Below are positions 12,631 to 30,481 of a DNA stretch of 64,000 nt, piece by piece (the stretch's first letter is position 1; the number at the start of each line of letters is the position of its first letter). The stretch spans positions 28,059,461-28,123,460 of the forward strand of contig OZ022351.1 in assembly GCA_963989245.1 (NCBI GenBank), in the 5' to 3' direction. The position numbers and the translations under genes were made by a program. The DNA is from Nansenia antarctica (taxonomy: Eukaryota; Chordata; Actinopteri; Argentiniformes; Microstomatidae). The notes under the pieces are model-generated. The model saw nothing but the letters and a program-made list of their open reading frames with translations. It was not told the DNA's origin and made no database searches.

Positions 12631-13527
12631 CAGGGCTGGACTTAGGGGGGTGGGGGCCCCTGGGCTTGAGTCATTGTTCGGGCCCCTACCTACACTAAAA
12701 ATGATAAGCTACAACTACACCAACCAGAACCTATGACCAGAAACACACGTATCCCAATGGAGTATGTTATTGGCATAAAGCACATGAAGAAAAAGCAAGT
12801 GTTAGGCCTGAACCAAGCGGTCAAATGTGGCAGAACCCCAGAACAGACGGACACAGAGACAAGGGTGACAATAATAACATGTTTATTTAATAAAGACAGA
12901 CAAAATAACAAACCTACACTAACAGGGCCTACGTGGGGGGAGTGTGTGGGTGCCTGAGACGAAATGTAAGTGAGGTGTGTATTGGACAGCTACAGTATGT
13001 GTCTGGGCGCGAGTGTCTGAACTCATGAAGCATCTACGACTGGTTTGAAAAACCCAGTAAGTTTTGGAGTTTTTCTCAGTGTCTCCCTTTCGCGTTCCAC
13101 TTTTTCATTTTTCTTTTTTCTTTTTTGCGCTCCACTCTCGTAATTCCTCCTGTCCGCCATGATCATGACATTGACAATCGCTCCACCAAAGATGATGCCC
13201 CTGCCCTGCGCGTGACGCGTCGATGTAAACCTCTCCATTGGCCTAAATATACAGTATAATTAAACAAATTAAAACACGTCATTCATCAGAGCGTCCAGTA
13301 GGAATAGTGATAGGGGCTGTATTTCCATGCCCGCGGGGGAGGGGGGGGGGCTGTATTTCCGTGCCCTGCGCTGCGACAAAACAATTTTTTCCAATTTGAA
13401 CGTAATTTATTAATTCAAAATCAAAGAGCAAATATTTATTCATACATTTGGATTTATTTTGGGGCCCCTTGTAGCCCGGGGCCCCTGGGCTCAAGCCCAG
13501 GGTAGCCCATGCATAAGTCCGGCCCTG
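12631..13527. mobile_element. Non-autonomous hAT-like element, left copy
   Basis: 897 bp with inverted ends (CAGGGCTGGACTTA at the left, CATAAGTCCGGCCCTG at the right) and GC-rich GGGGCCCC-containing subterminal blocks. The octamer TGTGTAAT occurs immediately before (12623-12630) and after (13528-13535), a perfect 8-bp target duplication as expected for hAT elements. No transposase reading frame is present. The inverted copy in the right arm starts at 60061. Confidence 0.85.
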
Positions 13528-13603
13528 TGTGTAATAACAACAGTGCAATTAGTCATTTAAGTGTATTATAATGTGCTGTTTTATTGTCTTTGTCTTTCAG
13601 AAA

Positions 13604-19291
<5,688 letters not shown>

Positions 19292-19842
19292 ACTGCTCCT
19301 CTGTGACAAAAGTGCCAGCACTTCCTCAGCCTCTGCCCCACCACTCGACACCACCACCACCACTACCACCACCACCGCCCCAGCCACTACCACCACCACC
19401 ACCTCCCCAGCCCTAGCCACTACTACCACCACCACCACCACCTCCCCAGCCCCAGCAGCCACTGCTCCAACCATCACTCTGGCCGCCATTGCTCAAGCCC
19501 CCTGCCACTCCCGCTCTAGCCTGTGGAGGCACAAGCTCCAGGAAGAACAGGAGCGTCGAGCCCTGGAGTTCGATCTCTTCCTCAAGCCCTTCACGAGGGC
19601 AAGACATTTTACATGCAGGCGCTGTGGCCAACCCAAGACTCGGGAATATGGCCACAGCAGATATAAGAATGAGACCTTTTGCGCCAGGGCCGACGGGGGG
19701 ACCGTAGAACAGTGGTTGGCGGAGAAGAAAACTAGGGAGCGTGAGGGAAAACCTCCCCCACCACCCCCCGCACCCTGAACTTTGTGCACCCTGTAAAGAG
19801 GTATCTATGAACCTGCTGAGTTCATTGCCTGTATATTTCTTT

Positions 19843-19848
19843 AATAAA
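19843..19848 (+). promoter_or_regulatory. Polyadenylation signal of gene A, left copy
   Basis: AATAAA, 65 bp after the zinc-finger frame stop, followed by a T-rich stretch. Confidence 0.6.
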
Positions 19849-19917
19849 TCCTTTGTTTTTCAAATCCCTTGTCCTCATTTCCTATTTTCTATGTCCTCAC
19901 TTCACACTTCACACACA

Positions 19918-19956
<39 letters not shown>

Positions 19957-20410
19957 CACACTTCACACACTACACACTACACTCTTTTGTATCTGATGGT
20001 AGCTCTCCAGGCTCCTTTGTCTATCAGCGTGCCGGTCTGTCTGCCAGAGGCGTGAAGTTGTAGGTGTGTCTAACCAGGTGTGTATCCCACCCCCTTCACT
20101 TTCAAAGGTTAAAAGGACATGAGATCTCTGTCTTTGAACCACAGTCAGGATGAAGGCGACACAGAAGAGCAGACACGTTCAAGATGAAGCCCAGCAGGAT
20201 GAACCCCAGCAGGAGGGTGTGCAGCCTATAACAGAGGGTGTGTATTTAATCAATCAAGGTGTATTTTTTGTGTGTATTTCATCTGTGTGTACCAGTGTGT
20301 GCATCTGTTTCATTTTACCTTGACTAAAAGAGTTCTCCGTTGCCTGTGTTCAGTGTCCGTGACCCTCAGCGATTACCTACATCTATTAGTGTTTCACTTA
20401 TCTAATCAGC
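19849..20410 (+). other. Gene A-B intergenic region, likely gene B 5' region
   Basis: Contains a (CA)n microsatellite at 19918-19953, then GGTTAAAAGGACATG around 20107 as a possible TATA-like site. An ATG at 20151 opens a short Gln/Glu-rich frame that ends at a GGTGTGT donor. Joined to the acceptor at 20409 that frame does not stay in phase with the main gene B exon, so it is probably an untranslated or decayed first exon. Confidence 0.45.
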
Positions 20411-21399
20411 ATGAACAAGACCAACTTCTTCCCGGGAAGAATTCCTGTTTCTTTCCGTAAAAACGACTTTGGTTATTTACGTCAGGACCCCTCTCACTTG
20501 GCCAAGAGGATCAAAGACAATCCCGCCCTGCAAGACAAATCTGCTCCTCAGAGTGAGGGGGTTGTGAAGGCCAATGCCCACAAAACTGTCTGTCAAAGAG
20601 GGGGGGATGGGTCGGACAGGCAGGAGGTGTTAGGTGAATACGTCCTCCAGTTTGGAAAATATAAGGCCAAGTCTTTCCGGTGGCTGCTGGAAAATGATGT
20701 GGGATACACCCTGTACCTCCACAAGAATGTGGAACAGGAGGAAACTATGGGAAAGTTTAACCCAGTGGGCAACAGTAAGGACAGCCTATTGTCCTTCCTG
20801 TCCTTTTCAAGGATGTTTAAGGAGATCATGGATCTCCTTCAGTATCAGACTATGAAGTCGGCTGCGATGGAACGGGAGGAGGACAACCGTGTTGCCTCTG
20901 GGACCCGGCACAAAAGCACCTGGAGGGAGGTTTGGGAGAGTAGGGCTGATGGTTATGCTGCCTTCATCCTCTCAAAGAAGCCTGTGCCAGGCACTAAAAT
21001 GCACCAACTTCAGCAGTACCTGTTGAAGCAGCAAAGCCAGGTAACGGCTGCCCCTGCCCCACCCTCAACATTACCTGACATGGCAGCTTCAACACCAGCA
21101 GCCACCTCTGCCCCTGCCTCTGATCTTCCAGGTCAGTTAATAACAAACATATTCATAATTATTGGTTTACTTGAATAGAACATGCTATTTGTAATGACAC
21201 CTTTGTTTCATTTCACAGTAATGGAGGAAGACGAGGATTTGGAAAAGGCGATGCTGAGTCTGTCTCCATCTAAGTACATGACCCAGCTGAGTGAGTGTAC
21301 TGATACATCTTTGAACTCATGTCGACATGTCCAGATCAGTAATTTATTAAACTGTACTTCATGCAATGATAAAATACAAATTTCCTGTGCTTCTAGGTC

Positions 21400-21434
<35 letters not shown>

Positions 21435-24400
21435 ATTGGAGCCCCGTCCACAGCTAGAGGTTTCTTCTCCATACGTCTGGGAGGATAATTCTGTGACCCA
21501 CATTATTATTCTGCCATAATATCGTTTATTATTTTGGCCGTGTTCTGGCCTGTTTTGATGTGTGTGTTCTTCTGTCCTACTAACCACTATTATAAGGAAT
21601 TAACATGTCAGCGATGTGGGTAAGTATCATGAATTTTATGATTATATTATCATGAATATGAATTCATTTTTTGCATGTTGTGCATGTTGGTATTGTCACT
21701 GATGTGTTACCTGTTTTTTAAAAAGTCAACATTGAGTCAACATTGAACTAAATATTAATATTAATATTAACCCCCAGCACAACCTGCAGCTGAGCCTTCA
21801 ATCCCCAACTATGACCATGACATGAGCCGCTGGAACTGCTCCCACCATCAGCGTATCTGGATGAAGACGGAGCTGGACGCCATGGGGCTGTGGCCAGGGT
21901 CCCGACCAGTGCGGCACCTGATGAACATTGTCTCCTTGTGGCGTTATCCACCTCAGTCCGAACTCATTGAGACCTGCTCTGAGCTGCCTGCAAAAAAATA
22001 TTTTCAGCTCCATCGCTTCTTTATCTGGAAACCAGAACACAGCATTATGGAGAGGTTGAGGAACAATTATGTCCTACCTTGCTTGTTTGATTGTCCCGAC
22101 CCCCATGTGGCCTCTGCTGGTATTGGAAGGCCTCGGGTGATTGTTGGCACCAGTGGCCGGTACTACATTGTAGCCTCCCGCCTTACCTGCAAAGGTTGCA
22201 GGAAGTCAGAATCAGAATCAGAATCAGAAGACTTTTATTGCCATGACATGTAAACATGTTAGGAATTTGGTTTGGTACCATGGAGCACGGTTTACAGCAG
22301 GACAGGTGCAAGACAGGACAAGACAGTGCAAACCAACATCAAAGTGCAAGAGTCATAATTAATATAAATATAAAGTGCAGAGATCAAGTGTTCAAGTGTT
22401 CATATCCAGACAGTACAAAGCTCTCTGGGTGGGGGTGGAGGGAGGGTAGATAGATAGGGGTCAGGTCGGGGGGGGGGCAGCGGCATTTAGGAGCCGGATG
22501 GCTGTGGGGAAAAAGCTGTTTGTATGTCGGGCCTTCACAGAATTTAGGGACCGCACCCTCCTACCTGAGGGGAGCGGGGCGAAGAGACCGTGTCCTGGGT
22601 GTGCGGGGTCAGCCATGATCTTCCTGGCCCTCCCCAAAGCCCTACTTTTAAACAGGGCCTTAAGGGGGGGCAAAGGGCAGCCAATCACCCTCTCCGCCGA
22701 GTGTATCACCCGCTGCAGCTTGGTACTGAAGTACTGGTTTGCTGACAACCCCGAGTGGCTGGACAAGCTACCAACCCGAACATGTTCCCAGGCTTCTACA
22801 CACAGAAGAAGGCTGTCTGTAAGACGGTGATGGATGAGCTGAGGCGTTCCAGGAGGTCACCGAACGACATGGCCAACCAGGTGATGGAGATGCTCCACCT
22901 GAAGTATGAAAGCGCCAACCTGGCCTATCTGCTCAGTGTGGAGAACATCAGGGATGCTGAGGCAGGGCTGGATGGGCGGCAGAGGACCATCACTGGGTTC
23001 TTAAGACGGGAGGACTCACCTGGCCTGTTTGGGGGGTATGAAGATGCGGATGGCTGGTGTGGAGTGTCTTTGACGGCATTCTACCTGACAGACTGCCTCC
23101 TCCAGGAGTTCAAACGGCAGGAGCCAGTCCTTACCCAGCTCCTACAAGGCACCTTCGGACAGGTCTTCAGGTCTGATCACACACGCAAAGTGGCCAGGAA
23201 GGTGGCACTGACATCTGGCACCATGTCATCATATGCGGTGATGAATGAGAACTGGATGATCCTGTCCTGGGTGATGCTGCAGTCGGAGTGTGAGCAATCC
23301 CTGGAGTCGCTGTACGAGGGACTGGCCAACCGCTACAGTGCTGCTGCAATTGAGAAGGCCAACTACCAGTGGGTGGACAGGTATGAATCCTCATCCTCAC
23401 ATTTTTATAACCAGTTTAAATACATATTTCCCAAAAAACATGTTTCACTTTCTTTTAGCATTCACATGTATGTGAGTAAAAGAGAAGATTTTCATGTCAG
23501 CATTCTTTTCTGTTTAGATAATTAATCACATCTACAAAATATGACCATTATTAATTACACATTTATTTTTTCTCTTTGTGTCAATAGGGACTGTTGTGCT
23601 GCATTCAGGATCTCAAACTCCCAGCCTCATGAGCATCTCCTGTGGTCTGCCTGGATGACCACAGAGGCTATCGTGGCAGAGGTAACATCAGGGAACTTGG
23701 CCAACACCTGTGCCTCGCGGAACAAGTTCAACAACAACATCACTGTTAAATTGGACTTGTTCCACTGCATGCGGCGGTTCACCAGGGAGTGTTTCTCGGA
23801 GCACCATTCCCTGTACAGCTCCTTCTGCCAATTCCTCTCTGCAGCGTTCAGTGTGGTGGACCAGGCTGACCTGCAGAAGCTGAAGGAGGCCTACTCCTTC
23901 TGTGGGATTGTGCCTGCTAACCCCACCAAGCAGCACACCCGCGCGCACTGCCGGACAAAGGTGCCACACCCTACTGAGCTGGTGCAGAGAGTGGAAGCAG
24001 TCCTGAAACACTTCTACCAGGCCAAAGACCCCAGTGATGTGTTGCTCTTCAAGCCCTCAATGCTGAAGGAGTGGAGGATCCAGCGGGTGCACATCCTGAG
24101 AGGCTGCCTGAGTGACCCTGAGGTGGAGGACGGGGTTCTCTACAGGTATGGGGGAACACTGCAGCTGAACCACATCAAGGGTGAGGGGGCGACTGTGCCC
24201 ATCTGGATCAGCGTCTGGGGCACCTCTCAGCAGGAGGGCTACCATTTCCACCAGGCTCGGTGGGTGACAGGTAACCGGGTGTCCACTGAGCTTTTCCAGG
24301 CCCAGGGTTTGACTGGAGTGACACGCTGGAACTTCCAGAGGCTGGTGGACCTGAAGATGCCTGATGTGGTCTTACCTGCAGTGTTTGACCCATTGCTGAT

Positions 24401-26131
24401 GGTGGAGCTGAACATGGCCTCTGTGAAGGTGACAGGACGGGCTAAATATCCAGCTCTGCAGGTCTCCAACAGGGACACAGGGGAGAGGTTTGGACTCCAA
24501 TACGTGGAGCCAGGCTGTCGCCCTGTTAGCACAAGGTGCCAAAGACTGTCCCAGCTCCTGTGGCTGTAGAGCCAGATCACCCTCCAGCAGCTTTCCCTTC
24601 TGCAGTGGCCATGGAGGGAGACATCCATCCGGAGGTAATCCAGAATAATCATATTCACTCACTCACTCACTCACATAGTTAAACTCTATGATTATTGTTC
24701 CTAATGGTAATTTGGCCTCTATTTCAGGAAATGGCCGACATAGACAACCTCCTGGCTCTTCTCCTCTCTGCTGACACAGATCCAGCCCCACTGTCACAGT
24801 CCTCACAACAGTCCTCCAGAAAGACTGTCCTGTTCCGGTCAACTTTGACAGTAGCTCCTGCTACAACCAAAGAGGAGGACCTGCTGGATACAGGTATTTA
24901 AAATTAGATAACATAATTATGTGTGGGGCCAACAGCTAATTCTGTTTTACACACCCACACACAGTTATGGTTAGTGTATAGTCATAGCTTTGTCATTAAA
25001 TTCATATTTTAATAATAAAATGATAATACTCTCTTTCAGATCTGCTTCTGCCCCTGTCAGCCACACCACCCCTGCCCCTGTCAGCTTCTCCCCGTGCTGC
25101 CCGCACTGGGCCCATCAAGACAGGAGGCCGCATCTTTGTCTTGGACCACAGCAGGTGGACAGAGCCCATGAGAGCTGCCATTGATGGGCTCCTGGCCACG
25201 CACCACGGGGAGAAAGACATCCTGAAGTGGGTGGATGGGGACTATGCTGCTCTGGTGCAGAGTAGGTGCACCGACCCTAACAGCCTCCTGCACAGTACCA
25301 CAAAACATCACATAAACCGATACCTGAAACACCTGGCCAAGAGCAAGAACACCAGCTGTGCTCTTAACATTAGCCCCGAGAAGCTCCTGAAGACACAGCA
25401 GCTGTGGCAGCAGCTTAGCAAAACTGTCAGTGTCGCTGTCACACCCCTGCCACCTGCCCCAGTCAACCCACCAGCGGTGAACCTACCCCTGGATGCCCCT
25501 GCGAACCAGGCAACAGGGACAATCGAACAGGGGAACACACAGCAACAGCAGCAAAAAAAGAAAATACTTACCTGTCGAGCGTGTGGCCAGCCTAAGTCCC
25601 GCTACCTTGGCGATGGCTCCTCCATTCATTTTTTTTACACAAGTGCAGAGGTGAGGTACTTCTACTGCTCTAAAAAAGTATTCGATACCTACGCAGTAGA
25701 AGGCCTCACAAATCCACGCATGCCATTTACAGACTTTGCTGACACAGCATTTTTTCAGCGGGAGATAAATTCAACAAAACAAAAGGCGGAAGTGTTTAGA
25801 AAGAATAAAAGGACACCAGAGAAACACAAGATGCCAGGGCAGCAGCCGTCCGGCCGCCTGTGCAGGTTCTACCACCAGCCACTTAAGCAGGGTCCCAACA
25901 GTCCACACACACACACACACTACATTCCCTGGAGTGAGAGGGAAATATATGTATTGCCCTGCAAAGGTACTGTCTCTGTACCAGGCACAGGGCATGGTAA
26001 AGGAAATGACCTGGATGGAGTTCCAACTGTCTGCATTTTATGAGACTGAGAAGCAGAGGTGGATGGTGGAGAAACATGTGGAGCTGCCTCCATTCACACT
26101 TACACGCACACACACACATAGAGACACATAG
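20411..26131 (+). pseudogene. Gene B, left copy: paralogue of A, disrupted
   Basis: Recognisable exons: 20411-21131, 21219-21290, about 21778-23380 (interrupted), 23588 to about 24630, 24728-24893, 25040-26131. The protein shares the plan of A: FGKYKAKSFRWLLENDVGY near the N terminus, a Cys-rich segment with LTCKGCRKYWF, then VFRSDHTRK, YQWVDRDCC and KLDLFHCMRRF aligning with the three Asp motifs of A, and a C-terminal CRACGQPKSR zinc motif. Lesions: a 521-bp LINE tail inside the Cys-rich exon, an indel near 22780, loss of about 19 bp near 24527 (stop at 24569), a Cys-to-Tyr change at a presumed zinc ligand (CRFYHQPL) and a shortened in-frame CA repeat near 25905 that shifts the last frame. 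It is a transposase-like gene, no longer intact. Confidence 0.8.
22207..22727 (-). mobile_element. 5'-truncated LINE tail inserted in gene B
   Basis: Minus-strand reading gives a typical non-LTR retrotransposon C terminus (AERVIGCPLPPL, DPAHPGHGLFAPLPSGRR, NSFFPTAIRLLN), ending in a (TCTGAT)n-like microsatellite tail. The pentamer GAAGT flanks it (22202-22206 and 22728-22732). Removing it rejoins the Cys-rich exon in frame. It resembles Rex/CR1-type fish LINEs. Confidence 0.8.
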
Positions 26132-26150
26132 CAGGGTAGGAGAATCTTCC

Positions 26151-26275
26151 TGTGTATTACACATTCCCTGTGTATTACAAATTCACTGTGTATTACAAAT
26201 TCACTGTGTATTGCAAATTCACTGTGTATTACAAATTCACTGTGTATTACAAATTCCTTTGTATTACTTTCCAGT
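26151..26275 (+). repeat. VNTR of ~18-bp units, gene B 3' region
   Basis: About seven copies of TGTGTATTACAAATTCAC with small variants, starting about 20 bp after the gene B stop. The array recurs inverted at 34646-34765 and in direct orientation at about 54912-55100. Confidence 0.9.
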
Positions 26276-26410
26276 GTATTATTTATTTGTATTACGCTTT
26301 TGTTAGTTGTTATTTACAATTACATGGTTCATTGATGTTCAGTCATTGCAAATATCGTCGTTTTAAATACAGTATGTGTATATTATGTACATGGTGTAGC
26401 AGTGCTTTTT

Positions 26411-26416
26411 AATAAA
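26411..26416 (+). promoter_or_regulatory. Polyadenylation signal of gene B, left copy
   Basis: AATAAA about 280 bp after the stop. The equivalent in the right arm is at 34491-34496 on the minus strand. Confidence 0.5.
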
Positions 26417-26539
26417 TCAAGTGTGGAGTTGAATATATACACGTGTCAAAGTGTGTTTTAAAACAGTATAATGGTGACATTAAGATCAACAGTGAAGCAT
26501 AATTAAGTTTTGACATTTTATGACAGGATTTTTATGGTG

Positions 26540-26745
26540 CATCAAGGAGATGGCCGGTGTTATCTCCTTGAAGAAAGGTGTTGATGCCTCTTCAGGAAGA
26601 CTGCTTGCTGTTTGTTGCCTCAACAGGGGGCTGCAGTCTGATAAGAGAATAAGATAAGATAAGAGCTTTGAAGAAAGGTGTCCATGCCTCTTCAAGAAGA
26701 CTGCTTGCTGTGTGTTGCCTCAACAGGGGGCTGCAGTCTGATAAG
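26540..26745 (+). repeat. Tandem duplication, ~107-bp unit
   Basis: Two copies of a unit running from GAAGAAAGGTGT through CTGCTTGCTGTTTGTTGCC to GGGGGCTGCAGTCTGATAAGA. The function is unknown. It is repeated in the right arm at about 34165-34350. Confidence 0.85.
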
Positions 26746-27205
26746 ACTTGCAATCTTCCCCACGGTAAGAAACAAACTGGAAAGGGGCAGAATACATTGC
26801 AAGAATACATTGCATGTAAAACCAATAAATAGCATTAAATGTCCTGTTTTCTTTAATGAAATGAATTATAAATAATCAAAACATGTTGTGTTACATTAAA
26901 CATTTAATTGATTAAGACTTAAAAAAAGAAAATATTTTGGACAGTAATGTCCTCAGGTGGATTCGAACCCACGTCTGATAAGACTTGCAATCTTCCCACG
27001 GTAAGAACTGGCAAGGGGCAGAATACATTGCAATGTAAAACCAATAAATAGCATAAAATGTCCTGTTTTCTTTAATTAAATGAATGATAAATAATCAAAA
27101 CATGTTGTGTTACATTAAACATTTAATTGATTAAGACTTAAAAAAAGAAAATATTTTGGACAGTAATGTCCTCAGGTGGATTCGACCCACGGCTGAAAAG
27201 ACGGC
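26745..27205 (+). repeat. Tandem duplication, ~215-bp unit, with tRNA-like words
   Basis: Two diverged copies, each with AACCAATAAATAGCAT, CATGTTGTGTTACATTAAAC and CAGTAATGTCCTCAGGTGG. The word GGATTCGAACCCACG in the first copy is the complement of a tRNA T-arm, with no cloverleaf around it. Inverted copies lie at about 33710-34160. Confidence 0.8.
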
Positions 27206-27412
27206 AAGATCAGATATTTTGACTCCCCGGCTGGAAAGGACCCTGAGACACTCCCCGATCTTCTCTCCCGCGACCAACAATTCGAACCCACGGCTGAAAA
27301 GACGGCGAGATCAGATATTTTGACTCCCGGCTGGAAAGGCAGCTAAGACAGCAAATCATGGACCTTGAGAGACACGTTAAAAAACATAAATATTATTCAA
27401 AACATTAGCAAT

Positions 27413-27456
27413 AAGGAACGCTTCACGAATTTGCGTGTCATCCTTGCGCAGGGGCC

Positions 27457-27498
<42 letters not shown>

Positions 27499-27513
27499 CG
27501 CCGAAGCGAACAC
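27413..27513 (-). ncRNA. U6 snRNA copy, left arm
   Basis: Nearly complete match to the spliceosomal U6 snRNA: GCTTCGG near the 5' end, ACATATACTAAAATTGG, GATACAGAGAAGATTAGC (the catalytic ACAGAGA box), GCGCAAGGATGACACGC and TTCGTGAAGCGTTCC. Only two changes are seen in the body against the vertebrate consensus. It lacks the usual T-rich Pol III terminator directly after GCGTTCC (it reads TTATTGC), and I see no clear TATA box at -30. It may be a pseudogene. Confidence 0.85.
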
Positions 27514-27933
27514 AAACTAACTACCATATGGAGAGCTATTTGAAGGGGGTTTCCTGGCGGACATTCCCAGTCATGGTTTGGATAAAACAGACTTGTACTT
27601 ATTGCCCTCAAACGGGCCTCAGCTGGACTCCGCAATCACATCAGTCAGAGAAGATCAGTCAAATATACACAGATAGTCACCGTATGAACATATTATTATT
27701 TTGTAGAGTATAATGTTCTTATTGAGTCTCTGCCTCAAACGGAGCCGCAGTGCAGCATGGGAGATATGCAGAGAGCCTCGCGGTGATTGGTTAAGGCAGC
27801 TAATACAGCCAATCATGGACCTTGGATTATGAAGAACAGGCCAATGAAACATTGCGAGTTTCTGGCTAGGGAGGGACGCGGAGGGAGAAGATCGGGGAGT
27901 GTGGTATGAAAGACAGATAGAACACGAGGTATC

Positions 27934-27957
27934 CCCCCACAAGGATGACACGCAAGC
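27934..27957 (+). ncRNA. Short U6-like fragment
   Basis: CACAAGGATGACACGCAAGC matches the 3' domain of U6, in the opposite orientation to the full copy 420 bp away. Repeated in the right arm at about 32949-32972. It is a remnant only. Confidence 0.5.
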
Positions 27958-27967
27958 AAATAGCAGA

Positions 27968-28008
27968 TGTTAGCATGTTCCACTAGGGGGCAGCAAAAGC
28001 TTCCTATT
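27968..28008 (+). repeat. 41-bp exact repeat of 10862-10902, CTCF-like core
   Basis: Begins TGTTAGCATGTTCCACTAGG and ends GCTTCCTATT. It is identical to sequence 77 bp after the myomesin exon at 10641. The core CCACTAGGGGGCAGCA fits the CTCF consensus. The inverted copy is at 32899-32939. Confidence 0.85.
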
Positions 28009-28555
28009 GAGTATTGACTATAATCATAATAATAATAATTCATTGTATTTATGTAGCGCTTTTTCAGGGCTCAAAGACACTGACTAAGAGATGTTTATAT
28101 GGAATATTACTATATCTTTCAAATAATCGGATTAAATGATGTTACTGTCAATCAATCAATGTACAAAACACACATCATAATATAATATCACGGTGGTCCA
28201 GTGGTCTAGCACCACAGTCTCCAGTGCATACATATGCCCCTGTTGTTGCTGGCGAAGTTTAAAAACAGAAGAGGGGGAAAAAACGTCAGATCAGATATAT
28301 AAACGGGTTATTTTGATAAACCGGACACATTTTGGGAATATATATGGCTACTTTCTCGCCTGAAAACATATTAAAACGTCATAAAATGACATATTAACAC
28401 TTTAAGTATTTGGCGTGGTGCAACCGAAATTAGTAAACAACTAGTTTGAAACTAGCTAGTAACTACTAGGGGTTTAGTAACTACTAGGGGTTTAGTAACT
28501 ACTAGGGGTTGCCTACATTTAGTAATGACTTACGCCAAATTGGTGCAACCCAGGC

Positions 28556-28700
28556 CAGTGGTCTAGCACCACAGTCTCCAGTGCATACATATGCCCATGT
28601 TGGCATGGGTTCCAATCCTGCCCATGCCCTGCTGACATGCCCTCTCTCCTTACTGTCCTGTCTGTCTTCACTCTCTCTAGCCAATAAAATGGAAAATAGA
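28556..28700 (+). mobile_element. tRNA-derived SINE, left arm
   Basis: Same family as 10288-10491: GTGGTCTAGCACCAC, GTTGGCATGGGTTCCAATCC, CCCTGCTGACATGCCC, CCAATAAAATGG. A partial second copy lies at 28190-28250. Confidence 0.75.
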
Positions 28701-28718
28701 GTTCTCCAAAAAAAATAC

Positions 28719-29852
28719 TTAACCCTTGTGTGGTGTTCGGGTCAACTGGACACGTTTTACAACACATTTATGTCCTTCATAAGATGTTCGGGTCATTTAG
28801 GCCCGGATGCACAGAGACACACAGAAACATACACACACTCACACTGACACTCACTCACACACCTCTGCTCTAGCTTTCCCGTGCCAAGAAGCCGTCTGCC
28901 CTCGCACTTTTTACCCTTTGAAGTGCAACATTGTAAACATTTTTACATTTTCTTGCACTGTACAGAACGTATGCAGCAACTGCAAAAAGTACATTTGAGG
29001 TACACACACTGTCACATTCTGTGCTTCATGTGTTGTGTAGACAGGCATACCAATGCACACACAATTGTAGCCAGTGGTATTTCAGAATTATTTGGGATTT
29101 TTCAGACACAATACTGTATTTCGACAGTGACAGTGAAAACAGTGTACATTCCGTTCGTGTTTTGTGATTCAGCATTTGCAGACATTTTTGAGAGATGTAT
29201 TTCATAGCTATTGGCAAAAACATTCTTAGTTTGGTTCTTTCATTTCTATTCTTGTTCATCACCTGTATTTTCTTTACAGCTTTGATATATAATTAGATAC
29301 ATGTGAAATTCAATTGAGAATATAAATTCAAAATAATGAACAGCAATGAAAACATTGTTTCATTAACATTTTTCCTAGATAAGTATGCTTTATGACACAC
29401 AGGTCTTTATTATAGTTGATTTTGCATTTTCAAAGTTAGGGGCATCATGTGCGTAAAAACGCTTCTACTCATCATGCTGTCGTTCGGCCCCACCTATTCC
29501 CAGGGGTCTGACACTTTGTGGGTTGTTACTAAGCATCCTCTGCTCCAGCCTCTCCAAAGGGCAGCCCCCTAGATCCACCAGAACAAAAGATATGCACTTT
29601 TGAATGTGTACACAGTACCTATTGTGCATTATTGGGTACAGTACCTGTTTGTGCCCACAGGAGGCGCCCTTTAATATTATGGGCTATTTTGGGGCTTTCT
29701 TGCGCCCTGAGTATACCCCCTTGTGTGGGTCACCCTTGGGACTAGGAGCACCGTGTCAAGACAAGTGCTTTTAAAACCCCAATGATGTCCAGGGTCAACT
29801 GGACCCGAACAGTACGAAAGGGTCCAAAAAGTGAACATCACACAATGGTTAA
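28719..29852. mobile_element. piggyBac-like element, left arm
   Basis: Bounded by TTAA sites (28719-28722, 29849-29852) with inverted ends CCCTTGTGTGGTGTTCGGGT and, on the other side, the complement of CCATTGTGTGATGTTC. No intact transposase is present. Scattered Cys residues on the plus strand (CSNCKKYI) may be a remnant of the C-terminal Cys-rich domain. The right-arm copy is about 125 bp longer, so the left has an internal deletion. Confidence 0.8.
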
Positions 29853-30342
29853 TATAACATTGTGAAGAAGCTTTGTTTATTGTTTATTAGCAAGGATCCC
29901 CGTTAGCTGACTCCAAGAAGACAGCTAGTCTTCCTGGGGGTCTGAAAACACTGTTAACATTACAACATACTAAAATTAAAACATGTCAAAACACATAAAC
30001 CAAGGAAGCGTAACAACATTAATGCACAAATACACTAAAACCAAACAAAAACACTAAAACAAAACACACCAAGATAACCGAAAATAAAGCATAACTATAA
30101 TATCACTGGTTCACTTGTAAGTAACATTTTAAGCTCTTTTTTAAGCTTGCTATACTTTTTTATTTCCCTTATATACTTGGAAGACAATTCCATGCCGCAA
30201 TAGCCCTATGACTGTTCTTCTACTTTCTAATCAGCCCTCTACTTTCTAATCAGCCCTCCACTTTTTTCGAGAAGCTTTCCTCAAATTCCCCTCGGGCACC
30301 CCAACAACTAAACCATCTCTCTGTTCTGTCGTCCGAGCGCAG

Positions 30343-30468
30343 GTGGGGAACATTAAGAAGGAGACCGTGGCCTTGTGGTACAAGGACGGCCGTGAGATCA
30401 AGGCGGACGAGCATCTCACCTTCACTGAGGGAGTGCTGAAACTGGAGATCGCTCAGCTGAGAAAGGAG
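30343..30468 (+). pseudogene. Truncated myomesin Ig-domain exon
   Basis: After acceptor GTCCGAGCGCAG the frame reads VGNIKKETVALWYKDGREIKA, continuing to LKLEIAQLRKE, the start of a myomesin Ig domain with its conserved WYKD. After 30468 the homology stops and the frame reaches a stop 15 codons later without a donor, so the exon is broken. Its phase and position in the protein suit a place two exons after 10641-10785, but 19.5 kb and the entire left arm lie between. Confidence 0.75.
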
Positions 30469-30481
30469 GGAAACCCTGTAT

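Noticed and set aside
26151..26275. CRISPR-like array of short repeats
   Set aside because: The units are contiguous with no unique spacers, in a eukaryotic 3' region. It is an ordinary VNTR.
26945..26990. Possible tRNA gene around GGATTCGAACCCACG
   Set aside because: Only a T-arm-like half is present; I could not build a cloverleaf and there is no acceptor pairing. It is part of a tandem duplicated repeat.
28881..29207. 108-residue frame in the piggyBac-like element, conserved in both arms
   Set aside because: Conservation is explained by the recent arm duplication. There are no transposase catalytic motifs, only a doubtful Cys-rich remnant.
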